Of a DNA stretch of 41,370 nucleotides, positions 31,973 through 38,633 are shown in pieces. Positions within the stretch are counted from its first letter, which is position 1, and each line of letters opens with the position of its first letter. The notes beneath the pieces are model-generated. The model did not search any database. It was not told the origin of the DNA and saw only the letters and a program-made list of their open reading frames with translations. The DNA is from a virus, in the IMG/VR virus record IMGVR_UViG_3300019458_000060, positions 1-41,370 of that record. The stretch is one strand, 5' to 3'. The position numbers were made by a program, and so were the translations under genes.

Positions 31973-32282
31973 CGACGGATCGGGGAGTGAGCGCAAGGAC
32001 GTTCACATGTACGGGCGGAACGGGCACCGTACTCGCCGGCTCGCCTCGAGGCCGCAGAAACGCCGCCGCCGTCTCCACGGCCCGCGTGTCGTCGCCGACC
32101 AGCGTCGAGAGCGCCTTGCGCTTCTCGCTCGGCGTAGTCTTGTCGCTGTGGGCGTACGCAGCGAGCGCGCGTCTCGCCTCACCGTCGGCGGCAGCGCCAA
32201 GCCGAGCCTCCATCGCTCGACGGAAGAGCCGCCTCGTCGAGAATTTGTCGTCGTTGGGGACGAGCGCGGAACCGTCGGCCAT
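31782..32282 (-). CDS. Putative terminase small subunit
   Basis: A 166-residue protein immediately upstream of TerL. The first 95 residues are helical and charged (STRRLFRRAMEARLG, SEKRKALSTLVGDDTRAVETAAAFL), compatible with a small terminase DNA-binding protein; the last 65 are low-complexity and encoded over the start of TerL in another frame. The assignment is by position. The ATG has the pre-start 13-mer GGTGTAGGCTCTC at a 5-base distance. Confidence 0.62.
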   Translation of the reverse strand: MADGSALVPNDDKFSTRRLFRRAMEARLGAAADGEARRALAAYAHSDKTTPSEKRKALSTLVGDDTRAVETAAAFLRPRGEPASTVPVPPVHVNVLALTPRSVDAAHDLLASLGLPEPGGAPVDPDARVVPAEPAAHRDDVTDARASGNGHASQTAGGGAAAAREV

Positions 32283-32287
32283 GCCGA

Positions 32288-32300
32288 GAGAGCCTACACC
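32288..32300 (-). repeat. Pre-start 13-mer, copy 2
   Basis: The same GGTGTAGGCTCTC as at 30489-30501, again 5 bases before an ATG (32282). Confidence 0.5.
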
Positions 32301-32324
32301 AGAACCCTCCCCACTCCTCCACTA

Positions 32325-33494
32325 TCACGGTTGCGCGCTCGCGTCCACGGTATCCGAGTGGGCGGACGGAGTGGCGTCGGGGTCTTCGGGTCGATGAAGG
32401 ATCGTGCGTCGAGCGTTCGGGACGACGATCGCTGGCTTAGTGGGGCGGGAGCGGGGCGGGTGGGGCGAGGCGAGACGGTCCGGGTAGGTGTCTCTGAGGT
32501 AGGCGAGGAGTCTCTGGATCGTGCGCTCTGCGTAGGCGGCGAAGTCGGCGTCTCGCTCGGTGATCGGCGTTCCGGCTTCGATGGCGTCGTAGATCGTGGC
32601 GAGCGAGCGGGAGAGGTGTGAGGCTTCGTCTGCCTGGATGCGGCCTCGCTCGTCTGGTGCGACTGGTCCTCCTGGCTCGCGCTTGGGGGAGCCGTTTGCG
32701 AGGCCGAGGTAGGCGGTGGCGGCGCGTTTCCAGACCCATGGGCCTTGCGAGCGGTCGAGGACGGCGTAGGCGTCGGCGATGGCGTCCTTGGAGGCGCCTG
32801 CGCTCGCGAGTTCGGCGCGTGCTTTCGACCACGAGTCCGTGATGGGATCCGAGGCGGGAGAGCGAAGCGAGGGGGGCGAGCCCGAGGCTTCGGGCGAGCC
32901 CCTCTTATTCTTCTCTTCTCCGGATACCGGAACCCGGAAAGCATCGGTAGGCTTCGGTGCGGCGCTTGTCTCGCAAGAGGTTACGCGCGGCGAGGCTTCG
33001 GGATGGGCTTCGGGTGAGGCTTCGGGTGAGGCTTCGGGTCGGAAGCGGCCATCCGGACCACGGCCGCGACCGTTCGAAAGCCAGCCTGCGGCGCGTCGGA
33101 CCTCTACCGATCTATGGCCTCCTCGGCGGCCGGCTTCGCTGAGCGTTTTCCGTAGGCTCTGCGCGTCGGCGTACGCGCGAGCCCAAGGCTGCTTCGAGCG
33201 CCAATTCCGGAGTCGGTAGACGCCGGAGTCGAGTAGTTCGAGGAAGCCAGCGGTCTCGCCGCTCGGGACGGCGAGAAGGGCTTCGACGAAGGCCCCTGGT
33301 TTCCCGCGCCACTTCGCCGCGCTCTCGATGGCGGCGGCGTCCATCTCGTAAAGGTCTCCGCTCGGTCGGTGTCGCCTTGCCCATGCCCATAGACGGAGGA
33401 GCTCGAAGCCGCCGGCCGTGTCGAGTCGACGGAGGAGAGCGAGGGTCTTCGGGTGGTCGAAGAACTCGATCCGAAGGAGGAGGTCGAGGCCCAC
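32325..33494 (-). CDS. Replication initiator-like protein (winged-helix N-terminus)
   Basis: A 389-residue protein. Residues 1-110 (LRIEFFDHPKTLALLRRL, FELLRLWAWARRHRPSGDLY, GVYRLRNWRSKQPWARAYA) resemble the N-terminal winged-helix domain of phage replisome organisers and DnaD-like proteins. A linker at about 150-170 contains P-E-A-S/H repeats, then a Ser/Pro-rich region and a helical C-terminal domain (SWSKARAELASAGASKDAI, GPWVWKRAATAYLGL). It probably binds the origin and recruits host helicase. The DNA for the linker is itself repetitive and iteron-like. The GTG start has no strong ribosome-binding site. It is the first gene of the minus operon. Confidence 0.74.
   Translation of the reverse strand: MGLDLLLRIEFFDHPKTLALLRRLDTAGGFELLRLWAWARRHRPSGDLYEMDAAAIESAAKWRGKPGAFVEALLAVPSGETAGFLELLDSGVYRLRNWRSKQPWARAYADAQSLRKTLSEAGRRGGHRSVEVRRAAGWLSNGRGRGPDGRFRPEASPEASPEAHPEASPRVTSCETSAAPKPTDAFRVPVSGEEKNKRGSPEASGSPPSLRSPASDPITDSWSKARAELASAGASKDAIADAYAVLDRSQGPWVWKRAATAYLGLANGSPKREPGGPVAPDERGRIQADEASHLSRSLATIYDAIEAGTPITERDADFAAYAERTIQRLLAYLRDTYPDRLASPHPPRSRPTKPAIVVPNARRTILHRPEDPDATPSAHSDTVDASAQP
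32884..33039. other. Iteron-like repeats, candidate replication origin
   Basis: Four tandem 12-base units lie at 32992-33003, 33004-33015, 33016-33027 and 33028-33039, with plus-strand consensus GAGGCTTCGGGT. A further unit stands at 32884-32895 and a weaker one near 32947. A pyrimidine and relatively AT-rich stretch (CTCTTATTCTTCTCTTC, about 32903-32920) lies between. Iterons inside the initiator gene beside an easily melted tract is the lambda O/ori arrangement. The repeats also encode P-E-A-S units, so a protein-level cause is possible. Confidence 0.5.
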
Positions 33495-33868
33495 GTCAGC
33501 GGATCCGCGGCGCGTCGAGCGGGTCGGACGCGTGCGAAGGGCACGGCGAAACGGGCTCGTCTACACGGACGGCGGCGCGCGCGTAGGTGGGCGGCACGGA
33601 TAGACTCCGGCCGGGTCGCGGGGGCGACTCCGCGGGGGCCCGGCCGGTACGGGGTTCGAGCCCCGCCAGAGGGGTCGCCCGAACCCTCGGCCGGGGGCCG
33701 CCGGGAGGGCCGCGGGCGGCGAGCGGAAGCCTACCCGCGGAAGTCGAGGAAGGAAACAGGTTTACGCTCTCGCGCTATAGAGCGGTAGCGAGGCGTTTTT
33801 CCGCTTGTAACGTTCCACGTTCAGGGTAGGATCCTGTGGTCGCCGATAGGGGCGACGGAGGTACGACG
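33495..33868. other. Divergent intergenic region, structured
   Basis: No convincing gene lies in these 374 bases between the two divergent operons. The left part is very GC-rich, with a perfect 9-base inverted repeat CCGGCCGGG/CCCGGCCGG (33607-33615 and 33639-33647) and a hairpin CGGGG-TTCGAG-CCCCG (33650-33665). The right part (about 33750-33830) is richer in A/T. It probably contains promoters and operators for both directions, and may contain a packaging or origin element. Confidence 0.6.
33753..33781 (+). promoter_or_regulatory. Candidate sigma-70-type early promoter
   Basis: GAAACA (33753-33758), a 17-base spacer and TATAGA (33776-33781) lie about 90 bases upstream of the first plus-strand gene. 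The -10 hexamer is good and the -35 weak (3 of 6). An inverted repeat CTCGC...GCGAG (33770-33792) overlaps the -10 box and could be an operator. Confidence 0.35.
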
Positions 33869-34108
33869 ATGACGAGTCTCCGACGGATGGGGCGGACCGA
33901 GGCCGTGCGCGCGGCGATCTACGATCTCTCGCTCGCGCTCGACCCGCATCGGCAGGGCGTGTGCTGGCCGGACACGATCGCGTGGGACGGTCGGCCGCTC
34001 GACGAGCAGGCGCGCGACCTCCTCGCGCTCGTGGACGACGACTCTCCTCCGGAGGTCGTCGCTGCGGCGACGGCGCTTGAGGACGCGATGGCTGGCGGTG
34101 CGTCGTGA
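33869..34108 (+). CDS. Small hypothetical protein, first early gene
   Basis: A 79-residue protein (MTSLRRMGRTEAVRAAIYDL...), helical and acidic toward the end, finishing in AMAGGAS. The ATG at 33869 is chosen because GGAGGT lies 6 bases upstream; a GTG at 33836 in the same frame has none. Function unknown. It ends with the repeated junction GGTGCGTCGTGA that also starts the next gene. Confidence 0.72.
   Translation: MTSLRRMGRTEAVRAAIYDLSLALDPHRQGVCWPDTIAWDGRPLDEQARDLLALVDDDSPPEVVAAATALEDAMAGGAS
34097..34108 (+). repeat. Junction 12-mer, copy 1
   Basis: GGTGCGTCGTGA encodes Gly-Ala-Ser-stop of one gene, supplies a weak ribosome-binding site, and contains the GTG start of the next. Identical copies lie at 34345, 34860 and 35081. 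Confidence 0.7.
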
Positions 34109-34356
34109 CGGCCCCGGCCGAGATCATCGGCGCGTGGAGACGAGTCGGGTCGCGCCGTGGCGTCCCGTGGCGCTACATCGCGGTCTTCACCGACGGTGGT
34201 AGTGGTAGCGTCACTCTCGACGATGGTCCGCCCGGCGCGTGGCGCTGGTTTAGGAGCGCGTCTAATGGCGCCACGATCGCCTACGGAGACGCGCTGACCT
34301 CCGCCGCCGCGAAGGGCGCGTGCGAGCGGGCCCGCGAGAGAGGCGGTGCGTCGTGA
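34105..34356 (+). CDS. Small hypothetical protein
   Basis: An 83-residue protein (MTAPAEIIGAWRRVGSRRG...) with a short beta-rich core (WRYIAVFTDGGSGSVTLDDG) and a helical end. Unrecognised. Its GTG start lies within the junction 12-mer, and it ends in ERGGAS with a second copy. Confidence 0.68.
   Translation: MTAPAEIIGAWRRVGSRRGVPWRYIAVFTDGGSGSVTLDDGPPGAWRWFRSASNGATIAYGDALTSAAAKGACERARERGGAS
34345..34356 (+). repeat. Junction 12-mer, copy 2
   Basis: GGTGCGTCGTGA, same layout as at 34097: Gly-Ala-Ser-stop overlapping the next GTG. Confidence 0.7.
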
Positions 34357-34871
34357 CCGCCAAGTCACGGTGTGTCACGGTCCGCCTCACCTTGGCCGAG
34401 GCCGGCGCCATCGAGGAAACGTCCGACAACGGAGTCGACCAAGGATACTTCTACATCAACGACGACGGCACCGACACCGGGCACGGAGGCAGGCGCCGCT
34501 TCGTCGCATGGGAACGGGGCATCGCCAAACTACGCGACGCAATCCGCGACGCGGGCGGGCTCGACCAGAAGAGCACCCCCCGACGCGGAAGGCGGGCGGC
34601 CGTGGGCGGCTCTCCGCTCGACGCCATCTGCCCGTGCGGCGAGCACGGCGTGGACCGCGGGACGTGGGACTGCGAGACGTTGGTCGTGCGCGACGTAGCG
34701 GAGGGGACCGAGGAGGGGGTCTCCGCGGAGGCGTTCCGCGCCGACAACATCGAGGACGAGGAGACGATCGAGGCGCTCGCGCGGGTGCTGCGGCGCGAGA
34801 CGCGGGTCGAGATGCTCGGCGGCGGCGCGACGCCGTGCGTCGAGATCCGGCTGGCGGGAGGTGCGTCGTGA
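34353..34871 (+). CDS. Hypothetical protein
   Basis: A 172-residue protein starting MTAKSRCVTVRLTLAEAGAI. The middle contains a Cys/His segment (AICPCGEHGVDRGTWDC) that could bind zinc, with an acidic region (DNIEDEETIEALARVL) after it. No family is recognised. It ends in LAGGAS, again in the junction 12-mer. Confidence 0.7.
   Translation: MTAKSRCVTVRLTLAEAGAIEETSDNGVDQGYFYINDDGTDTGHGGRRRFVAWERGIAKLRDAIRDAGGLDQKSTPRRGRRAAVGGSPLDAICPCGEHGVDRGTWDCETLVVRDVAEGTEEGVSAEAFRADNIEDEETIEALARVLRRETRVEMLGGGATPCVEIRLAGGAS
34860..34871 (+). repeat. Junction 12-mer, copy 3
   Basis: GGTGCGTCGTGA preceded by GGGA, making a good GGGAGGTG ribosome-binding site for the next GTG. Confidence 0.7.
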
Positions 34872-35092
34872 CCCGCGGCGGTCGGCTCGATCTGCTGCGC
34901 GCCGCCTACCGCGAGGCGCGCGAGAGGTTCAACCGTGGGGATGTGGTCATGGGCGAGTGTGCGCTACGGACGGCCGAGGAGTTGGACGGCGCGCCCGTTG
35001 GGCTCTCGACCACCCCCAGCGGCCGTTACGCGCGGCCGGCCCTAGCGCGTGAACTCTGGTACGAGGCGATCCGCGCGGGCGGTGCGTCGTGA
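34868..35092 (+). CDS. Small hypothetical protein
   Basis: A 74-residue, mostly helical protein (MTRGGRLDLLRAAYREARER...) ending in AIRAGGAS. No motif is recognised. Start and stop both lie in copies of the junction 12-mer. Confidence 0.66.
   Translation: MTRGGRLDLLRAAYREARERFNRGDVVMGECALRTAEELDGAPVGLSTTPSGRYARPALARELWYEAIRAGGAS
35081..35092 (+). repeat. Junction 12-mer, copy 4
   Basis: GGTGCGTCGTGA, the last full copy. Shorter variants (GCGTCGTGA) recur at about 35466-35474 and 38625-38633. Confidence 0.7.
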
Positions 35093-35304
35093 TGGCAACG
35101 CCCCAGACGAAGACAGTCACGGAATCCGAGCGCGAGGAGCGTGAGGCACTCGCCCGCGACCTCTTCGTCCAGATGACGACGTATGCCCTCGCGCTGGACG
35201 TGCTCGCCTGGCGCGTCAACGGCACGCCAATGGCGTGCGGCGCGTTCCTGCTCGCGGACGTGTTTTTGGCGGAGCGCGCGCGGCAGCGGGAAGCGAAGCC
35301 GTGA
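35089..35304 (+). CDS. Small hypothetical protein
   Basis: A 71-residue helical protein (MMATPQTKTVTESEREER...) with a hydrophobic central helix (YALALDVLAWRV). GTG 35089 and ATG 35092 are both possible starts; GTG matches the neighbouring junctions. Its stop overlaps the next GTG. Confidence 0.64.
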   Translation: MMATPQTKTVTESEREEREALARDLFVQMTTYALALDVLAWRVNGTPMACGAFLLADVFLAERARQREAKP

Positions 35305-35474
35305 TCCGCGTCGTAACCACTCGCGCCGACGGGACGCCGCTCCTCTGTAAGTTCTGCCGAACTCCGATCGCGTTCGACAAGATCGCTCTTCTCTTCACGC
35401 ATCGCGAGATCGACCACGCCGAGGCCGTGCGCCGCCTCGACGAGTTGATCGCAGAGCGGGAGCGAGCGTCGTGA
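35301..35474 (+). CDS. 57-residue protein with CxxC
   Basis: A short coupled gene (MIRVVTTRADGTPLLCKFCR...). One CKFC pair and a single HREIDH stretch suggest a small metal-binding unit. It starts GTGA on the preceding stop and ends ERAS with GCGTCGTGA, a partial copy of the junction repeat. Confidence 0.62.
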   Translation: MIRVVTTRADGTPLLCKFCRTPIAFDKIALLFTHREIDHAEAVRRLDELIAERERAS

Positions 35475-35785
35475 TCTCTTGCCTCAACCGTCGACGCGGG
35501 AAGCGCACGATCCCCACGCCCGACCGCGGCGGCGTCCCCTACTGCCGCGGCCATCTCGTCGTCGTGCTCACGGTCCCCGTCATCGTCACGCTCAAGAGCT
35601 GGCGCGACGAGAGGCCCGAGACGATGCTGCCCGCGCGGCTTCTCCGTTCTGGCGTCCGCGTTCGTCCCGAGCTCGTCGTCGCCGCGCTCCGGTCGTCGTC
35701 GACGCACGACGTTCGATGCTCGACCTGCGCCTACTCGAGGAACAGCGCGAAGGCCGCGCTTCGGCTTCGGGGGCGTTCCTCGTGA
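35471..35785 (+). CDS. Hypothetical protein
   Basis: A 104-residue basic protein (MISCLNRRRGKRTIPTPDRG...) with a hydrophobic stretch (HLVVVLTVPVIVTL) and a late CSTCAYS motif. It is coupled by GTGA at both ends. A longer shadow in another frame (35479-35886) shares only its last 34 codons with a real gene. Confidence 0.6.
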   Translation: MISCLNRRRGKRTIPTPDRGGVPYCRGHLVVVLTVPVIVTLKSWRDERPETMLPARLLRSGVRVRPELVVAALRSSSTHDVRCSTCAYSRNSAKAALRLRGRSS

Positions 35786-35886
35786 ACAGACTCACGCCCC
35801 GCATCGCCGCCTTCGTGATCCTCGTCCTCGCCGCAGCGGTCGCCGCAGCGGCCATCGTGAACACGACCAGGAGACGCAACCCGTGA
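35782..35886 (+). CDS. 34-residue membrane peptide
   Basis: A very short ORF, MNRLTPRIAAFVILVLAAA then VAAAAIVNTTRRRNP: one transmembrane helix with basic ends. GTGA overlaps at both ends fit it into the coupled operon, which is the main reason to accept it. Function unknown. Confidence 0.55.
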   Translation: MNRLTPRIAAFVILVLAAAVAAAAIVNTTRRRNP

Positions 35887-36326
35887 CCGATCCCACGCCT
35901 TCCTTCGCCGACGCGATCCTCTACTGCGAGGAGCGCATCTTCCCCGCGCTCCGAGACACGACCGACTACATGCGGCTCCGTGAGGAGATCCGCGCGGCGT
36001 TCCGCTCGGTCGGCTACCGGTCGTTCGATGGTTCGATCGAGGCCGCCGTCGCGGCGTTCTGGATCTGGCGCTCGGACTACGTCGTCGAGTTCTCCTACGA
36101 CGACGTCGAGGACGCGTTCGAGATCCAGGACGGGAACTTCCGCGCGCGACTTTCCGCGTCGTCGGCTTCGGACGTGCTGTTCGGGCTCGACACGAACGCC
36201 GACATCGCCGCGCTGTGGAAGCGGATCGACAAGGCGCATGACAGAGAGGCCCGCGACGCGCGGGACGAGGCGAGAGACCACACGCGCGGCTGCCGCTGCG
36301 ATGTCTGCGTCGCGTGGGCGGAGTAG
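35883..36326 (+). CDS. Hypothetical protein
   Basis: A 147-residue protein (MTDPTPSFADAILYCEERIF...) with an acidic middle (YVVEFSYDDVEDAFEIQDG) and a Cys pair near the end (GCRCDVC). No family is recognised. The GTG start overlaps the small membrane peptide. Confidence 0.7.
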   Translation: MTDPTPSFADAILYCEERIFPALRDTTDYMRLREEIRAAFRSVGYRSFDGSIEAAVAAFWIWRSDYVVEFSYDDVEDAFEIQDGNFRARLSASSASDVLFGLDTNADIAALWKRIDKAHDREARDARDEARDHTRGCRCDVCVAWAE

Positions 36327-36354
36327 GGCAATCTTCAACCAAAAGGAGACCGGG

Positions 36355-36855
36355 ATGGCACGCGTCCTGTTCGAGACCTACCTGGGAACGAGGATCGAGG
36401 TCGACGACGTAGGCAGTTTCTACATTCTGCCGCACGGCTGTCCGCGAAAGTTGAAGTTCCTTACGGCGCAAGCGGCGCGGCGCGCGGTCCTCGATGAGGG
36501 CCGGGTTCCGGATCAGAAGCCTCTCCGCCTCTATCTCTTCGACGGCATCGACATCGAGCCTGTCGATGTGATCGGGTTCGGCGGCCCGCGCGGGTCCTAC
36601 CTCCTGTCCACCGAGGGCCATGCTCTTCGGTACGTCGCGCACGCCTACGCGACCCGCGAGCAAGCGGAAGAGATCAGCGCGCTCCGCCAGAAGTCGAGAG
36701 CGGCGGAGCGAGAGGAATCGGCGAGGATCAACGCGCTCGGCATCCCACTACTCATCGGGTTCAGCGGGAAGACCTACAAGGAGTGGAGCAGCATGATGCT
36801 CGCTCGCGGCGTTTTGTACGCTCCGGAGGACGCGGCGTCGGAGTCCAAGCCGTGA
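36355..36855 (+). CDS. Hypothetical protein with own ribosome-binding site
   Basis: A 166-residue protein starting MARVLFETYLGTRIEVDDVG, with an alpha/beta look (FYILPHGCPRKLKFLTA, LRLYLFDGIDIEPVDVIGFG). Unlike its neighbours it has a 28-base gap upstream and a good ribosome-binding site (AAAGGAGACCGGG-ATG). Unrecognised. Confidence 0.74.
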   Translation: MARVLFETYLGTRIEVDDVGSFYILPHGCPRKLKFLTAQAARRAVLDEGRVPDQKPLRLYLFDGIDIEPVDVIGFGGPRGSYLLSTEGHALRYVAHAYATREQAEEISALRQKSRAAEREESARINALGIPLLIGFSGKTYKEWSSMMLARGVLYAPEDAASESKP

Positions 36856-37049
36856 CGCTCGGGGCCGCCCGCTCCCCGATCGTCGCTCGTCGCGTCGCCC
36901 GGTGGCGCGACGAAGTCGACGAGGCCGCCGCCGGCATCGTCCGCGGAGGCCAGGGACGCACGGAACGCGACCTCCGCCGGTACGCCCGCGCGGCGGCCGT
37001 CTCCAGTCTCCTCCTTCTCCTCGCCCTCGTCGCGGCACTCGTGACGTAG
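36852..37049 (+). CDS. Small tail-anchored membrane protein
   Basis: A 65-residue protein with a basic helical N-terminus (PIVARRVARWRDEVDEAA) and a C-terminal membrane helix (VSSLLLLLALVAALVT) ending at the stop. The GTG overlaps the preceding TGA. Function unknown. Confidence 0.65.
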   Translation: MTLGAARSPIVARRVARWRDEVDEAAAGIVRGGQGRTERDLRRYARAAAVSSLLLLLALVAALVT

Positions 37050-37055
37050 GCGAGT

Positions 37056-37092
37056 CCGAGGACGGGGACGCTTGGAACGTCCCCATCCTCGG
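37056..37092 (+). terminator. Long stable hairpin in the early operon
   Basis: CCGAGGACGGGGACG (37056-37070) pairs with CGTCCCCATCCTCGG (37078-37092) around the 7-base loop CTTGGAA, 15 pairs with one mismatch. It starts 7 bases after the stop of the previous gene and lies 30 bases before the next ATG. No U-run follows, so a terminator, attenuator or processing site are alternatives. Confidence 0.5.
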
Positions 37093-37122
37093 GTAGAACC
37101 TTCCACCTAGGAGACCCCCGCC

Positions 37123-37368
37123 ATGCCCCCGAAAGGCGTCCCCCTCTCTCCCGCCGAGCGAATCGCCCTGTTCCTGTGGGCGCTCGATCGCGGCGCGACC
37201 GAGGTGGCGGAGGACATCCACTCGTCCCCCGACTCGCTCGCGAACTGGATCGCGGGGATCTGTAGCCCGTACCAAGTCTCGTACCGAGTCATCGTCCGCA
37301 AGGTCCGCGCCCGCGGATCAGAGACCGCCGCCGCTCTACGCGAGGCCGCACGGCTCGTCTCTCGCTAG
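37123..37368 (+). CDS. Small putative DNA-binding protein
   Basis: An 81-residue protein (MPPKGVPLSPAERIALFLWA...). The central part (GATEVAEDIHSSPDSLANWI) resembles a helix-turn-helix, and the C-terminus is basic. The ATG has TAGGAG upstream and follows the hairpin at 37056-37092. It may regulate the early operon; this rests on a weak motif. Confidence 0.62.
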   Translation: MPPKGVPLSPAERIALFLWALDRGATEVAEDIHSSPDSLANWIAGICSPYQVSYRVIVRKVRARGSETAAALREAARLVSR

Positions 37369-37392
37369 TCGCCTCGCCACCCGGAGGATCCG

Positions 37393-37836
37393 ATGGAACC
37401 GACCGCGAACGAGACCGCAACGCCCGCCGAGAAGCCGGCGCGAAAGCGCGCACGGAAGCCGAAGGCGGCCAAGCCGCCGAAGGACCCGACCGCCCCGAAG
37501 CGGACCGTCAACCGCTTCTCGCTCCGCGCCTGGATCGACAAGCGGAAGACCGAGACGGGGAAGCCGGTCGACCTCGCGCTCACGGCGCTCGGCGACGACT
37601 TCGCGCGTCGTCTCCGGGTCGCGCTCGGCACGAATGTCCCCGACCTGGCGCGCTTGCGGGCGCGAGTCGATCGGCTCTCGACGCTCCTCGTCGACGCGAA
37701 GGCGGACCTCCTGGCGGCCGAGAATCCCGGGCTCGCCTCGATCCCGCTCGTCGCGCGGCTGATGGCGACCGCCGACCGGATCCAGGCCGCCGCGCGCGAG
37801 AACGTGGAGACGATTTCGTCGGGGACGCTGTCGTGA
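37393..37836 (+). CDS. Hypothetical protein, basic N-terminus
   Basis: A 147-residue protein. The first 45 residues are Lys/Pro/Ala-rich and probably disordered and nucleic-acid binding (KPARKRARKPKAAKPPK). A helical domain follows (FARRLRVALGTNVPDL, then RLSTLLVDAKADLLAAE). A GGAGGATCCG-ATG ribosome-binding site supports the start. It is coupled to the Erf gene by GTGA, so it may assist recombination; that is context only. Confidence 0.7.
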   Translation: MEPTANETATPAEKPARKRARKPKAAKPPKDPTAPKRTVNRFSLRAWIDKRKTETGKPVDLALTALGDDFARRLRVALGTNVPDLARLRARVDRLSTLLVDAKADLLAAENPGLASIPLVARLMATADRIQAAARENVETISSGTLS

Positions 37837-38633
37837 CGGCCCCCGCGAAGCCGGTCCCCGAGGAGGCTTCGTCGCTCGCGCCCGTGGAACCGCCCGCGGG
37901 CGCGGCGCTCCTCCCCTCGCAGGAAGAGACCGTCGCCGGCCTCCTCCGCCTCGCCGTCGAGAGGGGACTGTCGCCCGAGGGACTCGAACGGCTGGTCGCG
38001 CTCTCCGAGCGCGTGGACGACCGTCGAGCCGAGCGCCAACTGTCCAACGCTCTCCGCGCGTTCCAGACCGAGTGCGCGAGCATCGAGAAGTCGAAGCACG
38101 TCTCGGTCGCGACCCGAGCCGGCGGCGAGTACGGCTACGACTACGCGCCGCTCGACGTGATCCGCGAAGCGATTCAGCCGCTCCTCGATCGGAACGGTTT
38201 CGGCGTCTCCTTCGACTCCGACCTCGACGACAAGGGGCGACTCGTCTGCGTCTGCTGGCTCCATCACGAGGGCGGCGGGAAGAGGAGCGCGCGCTTCGTC
38301 TGCCCCGTCGACGGGTCGCCGACGATGAGCGGCCCGCAGAAAGCGGCCGGGACGCTGACGTTCGCGAAGCGACAGGCGCTCGTGGCCGTCCTGGGTCTCA
38401 CGATGACGGACAAGGACGACGACGGGGCGAACCCAGACGCGCCGAGCCCGCCGGTCTCGGAGGACCAGGCCGCGAACATCCGGACGATGCTCGACGAGCT
38501 CGGGAAGCGCGTCGACCGGGCGCGGTTCCTCGCGTGGCTCCGCGTCGCCCCCGGTGGGACGATCGCGGACATTCGCGCGTCCGACTACGCGAAGGCGGTC
38601 AAGATGCTGGAGCGGAAGAGGGAAGCGTCGTGA
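37833..38633 (+). CDS. Erf-family single-strand annealing protein
   Basis: A 266-residue protein of the ERF superfamily. The core (about 65-200) has LSNALRAFQTECASIEKSK, then GYDYAPLDVIREAIQPLLDR, GFGVSFDSDLDDKGRLVCVC and AAGTLTFAKRQALVAVLGL, all typical of ERF proteins. It anneals complementary single strands in phage recombination and DNA repair. It is directly followed by, and overlaps, the partner exonuclease, forming a Red-like pair. The GTG overlaps the preceding stop. Confidence 0.92.
   Translation: MTAPAKPVPEEASSLAPVEPPAGAALLPSQEETVAGLLRLAVERGLSPEGLERLVALSERVDDRRAERQLSNALRAFQTECASIEKSKHVSVATRAGGEYGYDYAPLDVIREAIQPLLDRNGFGVSFDSDLDDKGRLVCVCWLHHEGGGKRSARFVCPVDGSPTMSGPQKAAGTLTFAKRQALVAVLGLTMTDKDDDGANPDAPSPPVSEDQAANIRTMLDELGKRVDRARFLAWLRVAPGGTIADIRASDYAKAVKMLERKREAS

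Noticed and set aside
33640-33680. tRNA-like T-arm (GGGGTTCGAGCCCC)
   Set aside because: A 7-base T-loop gives mismatches at the bottom of the stem, and no acceptor, D-arm or anticodon arm can be folded around it.
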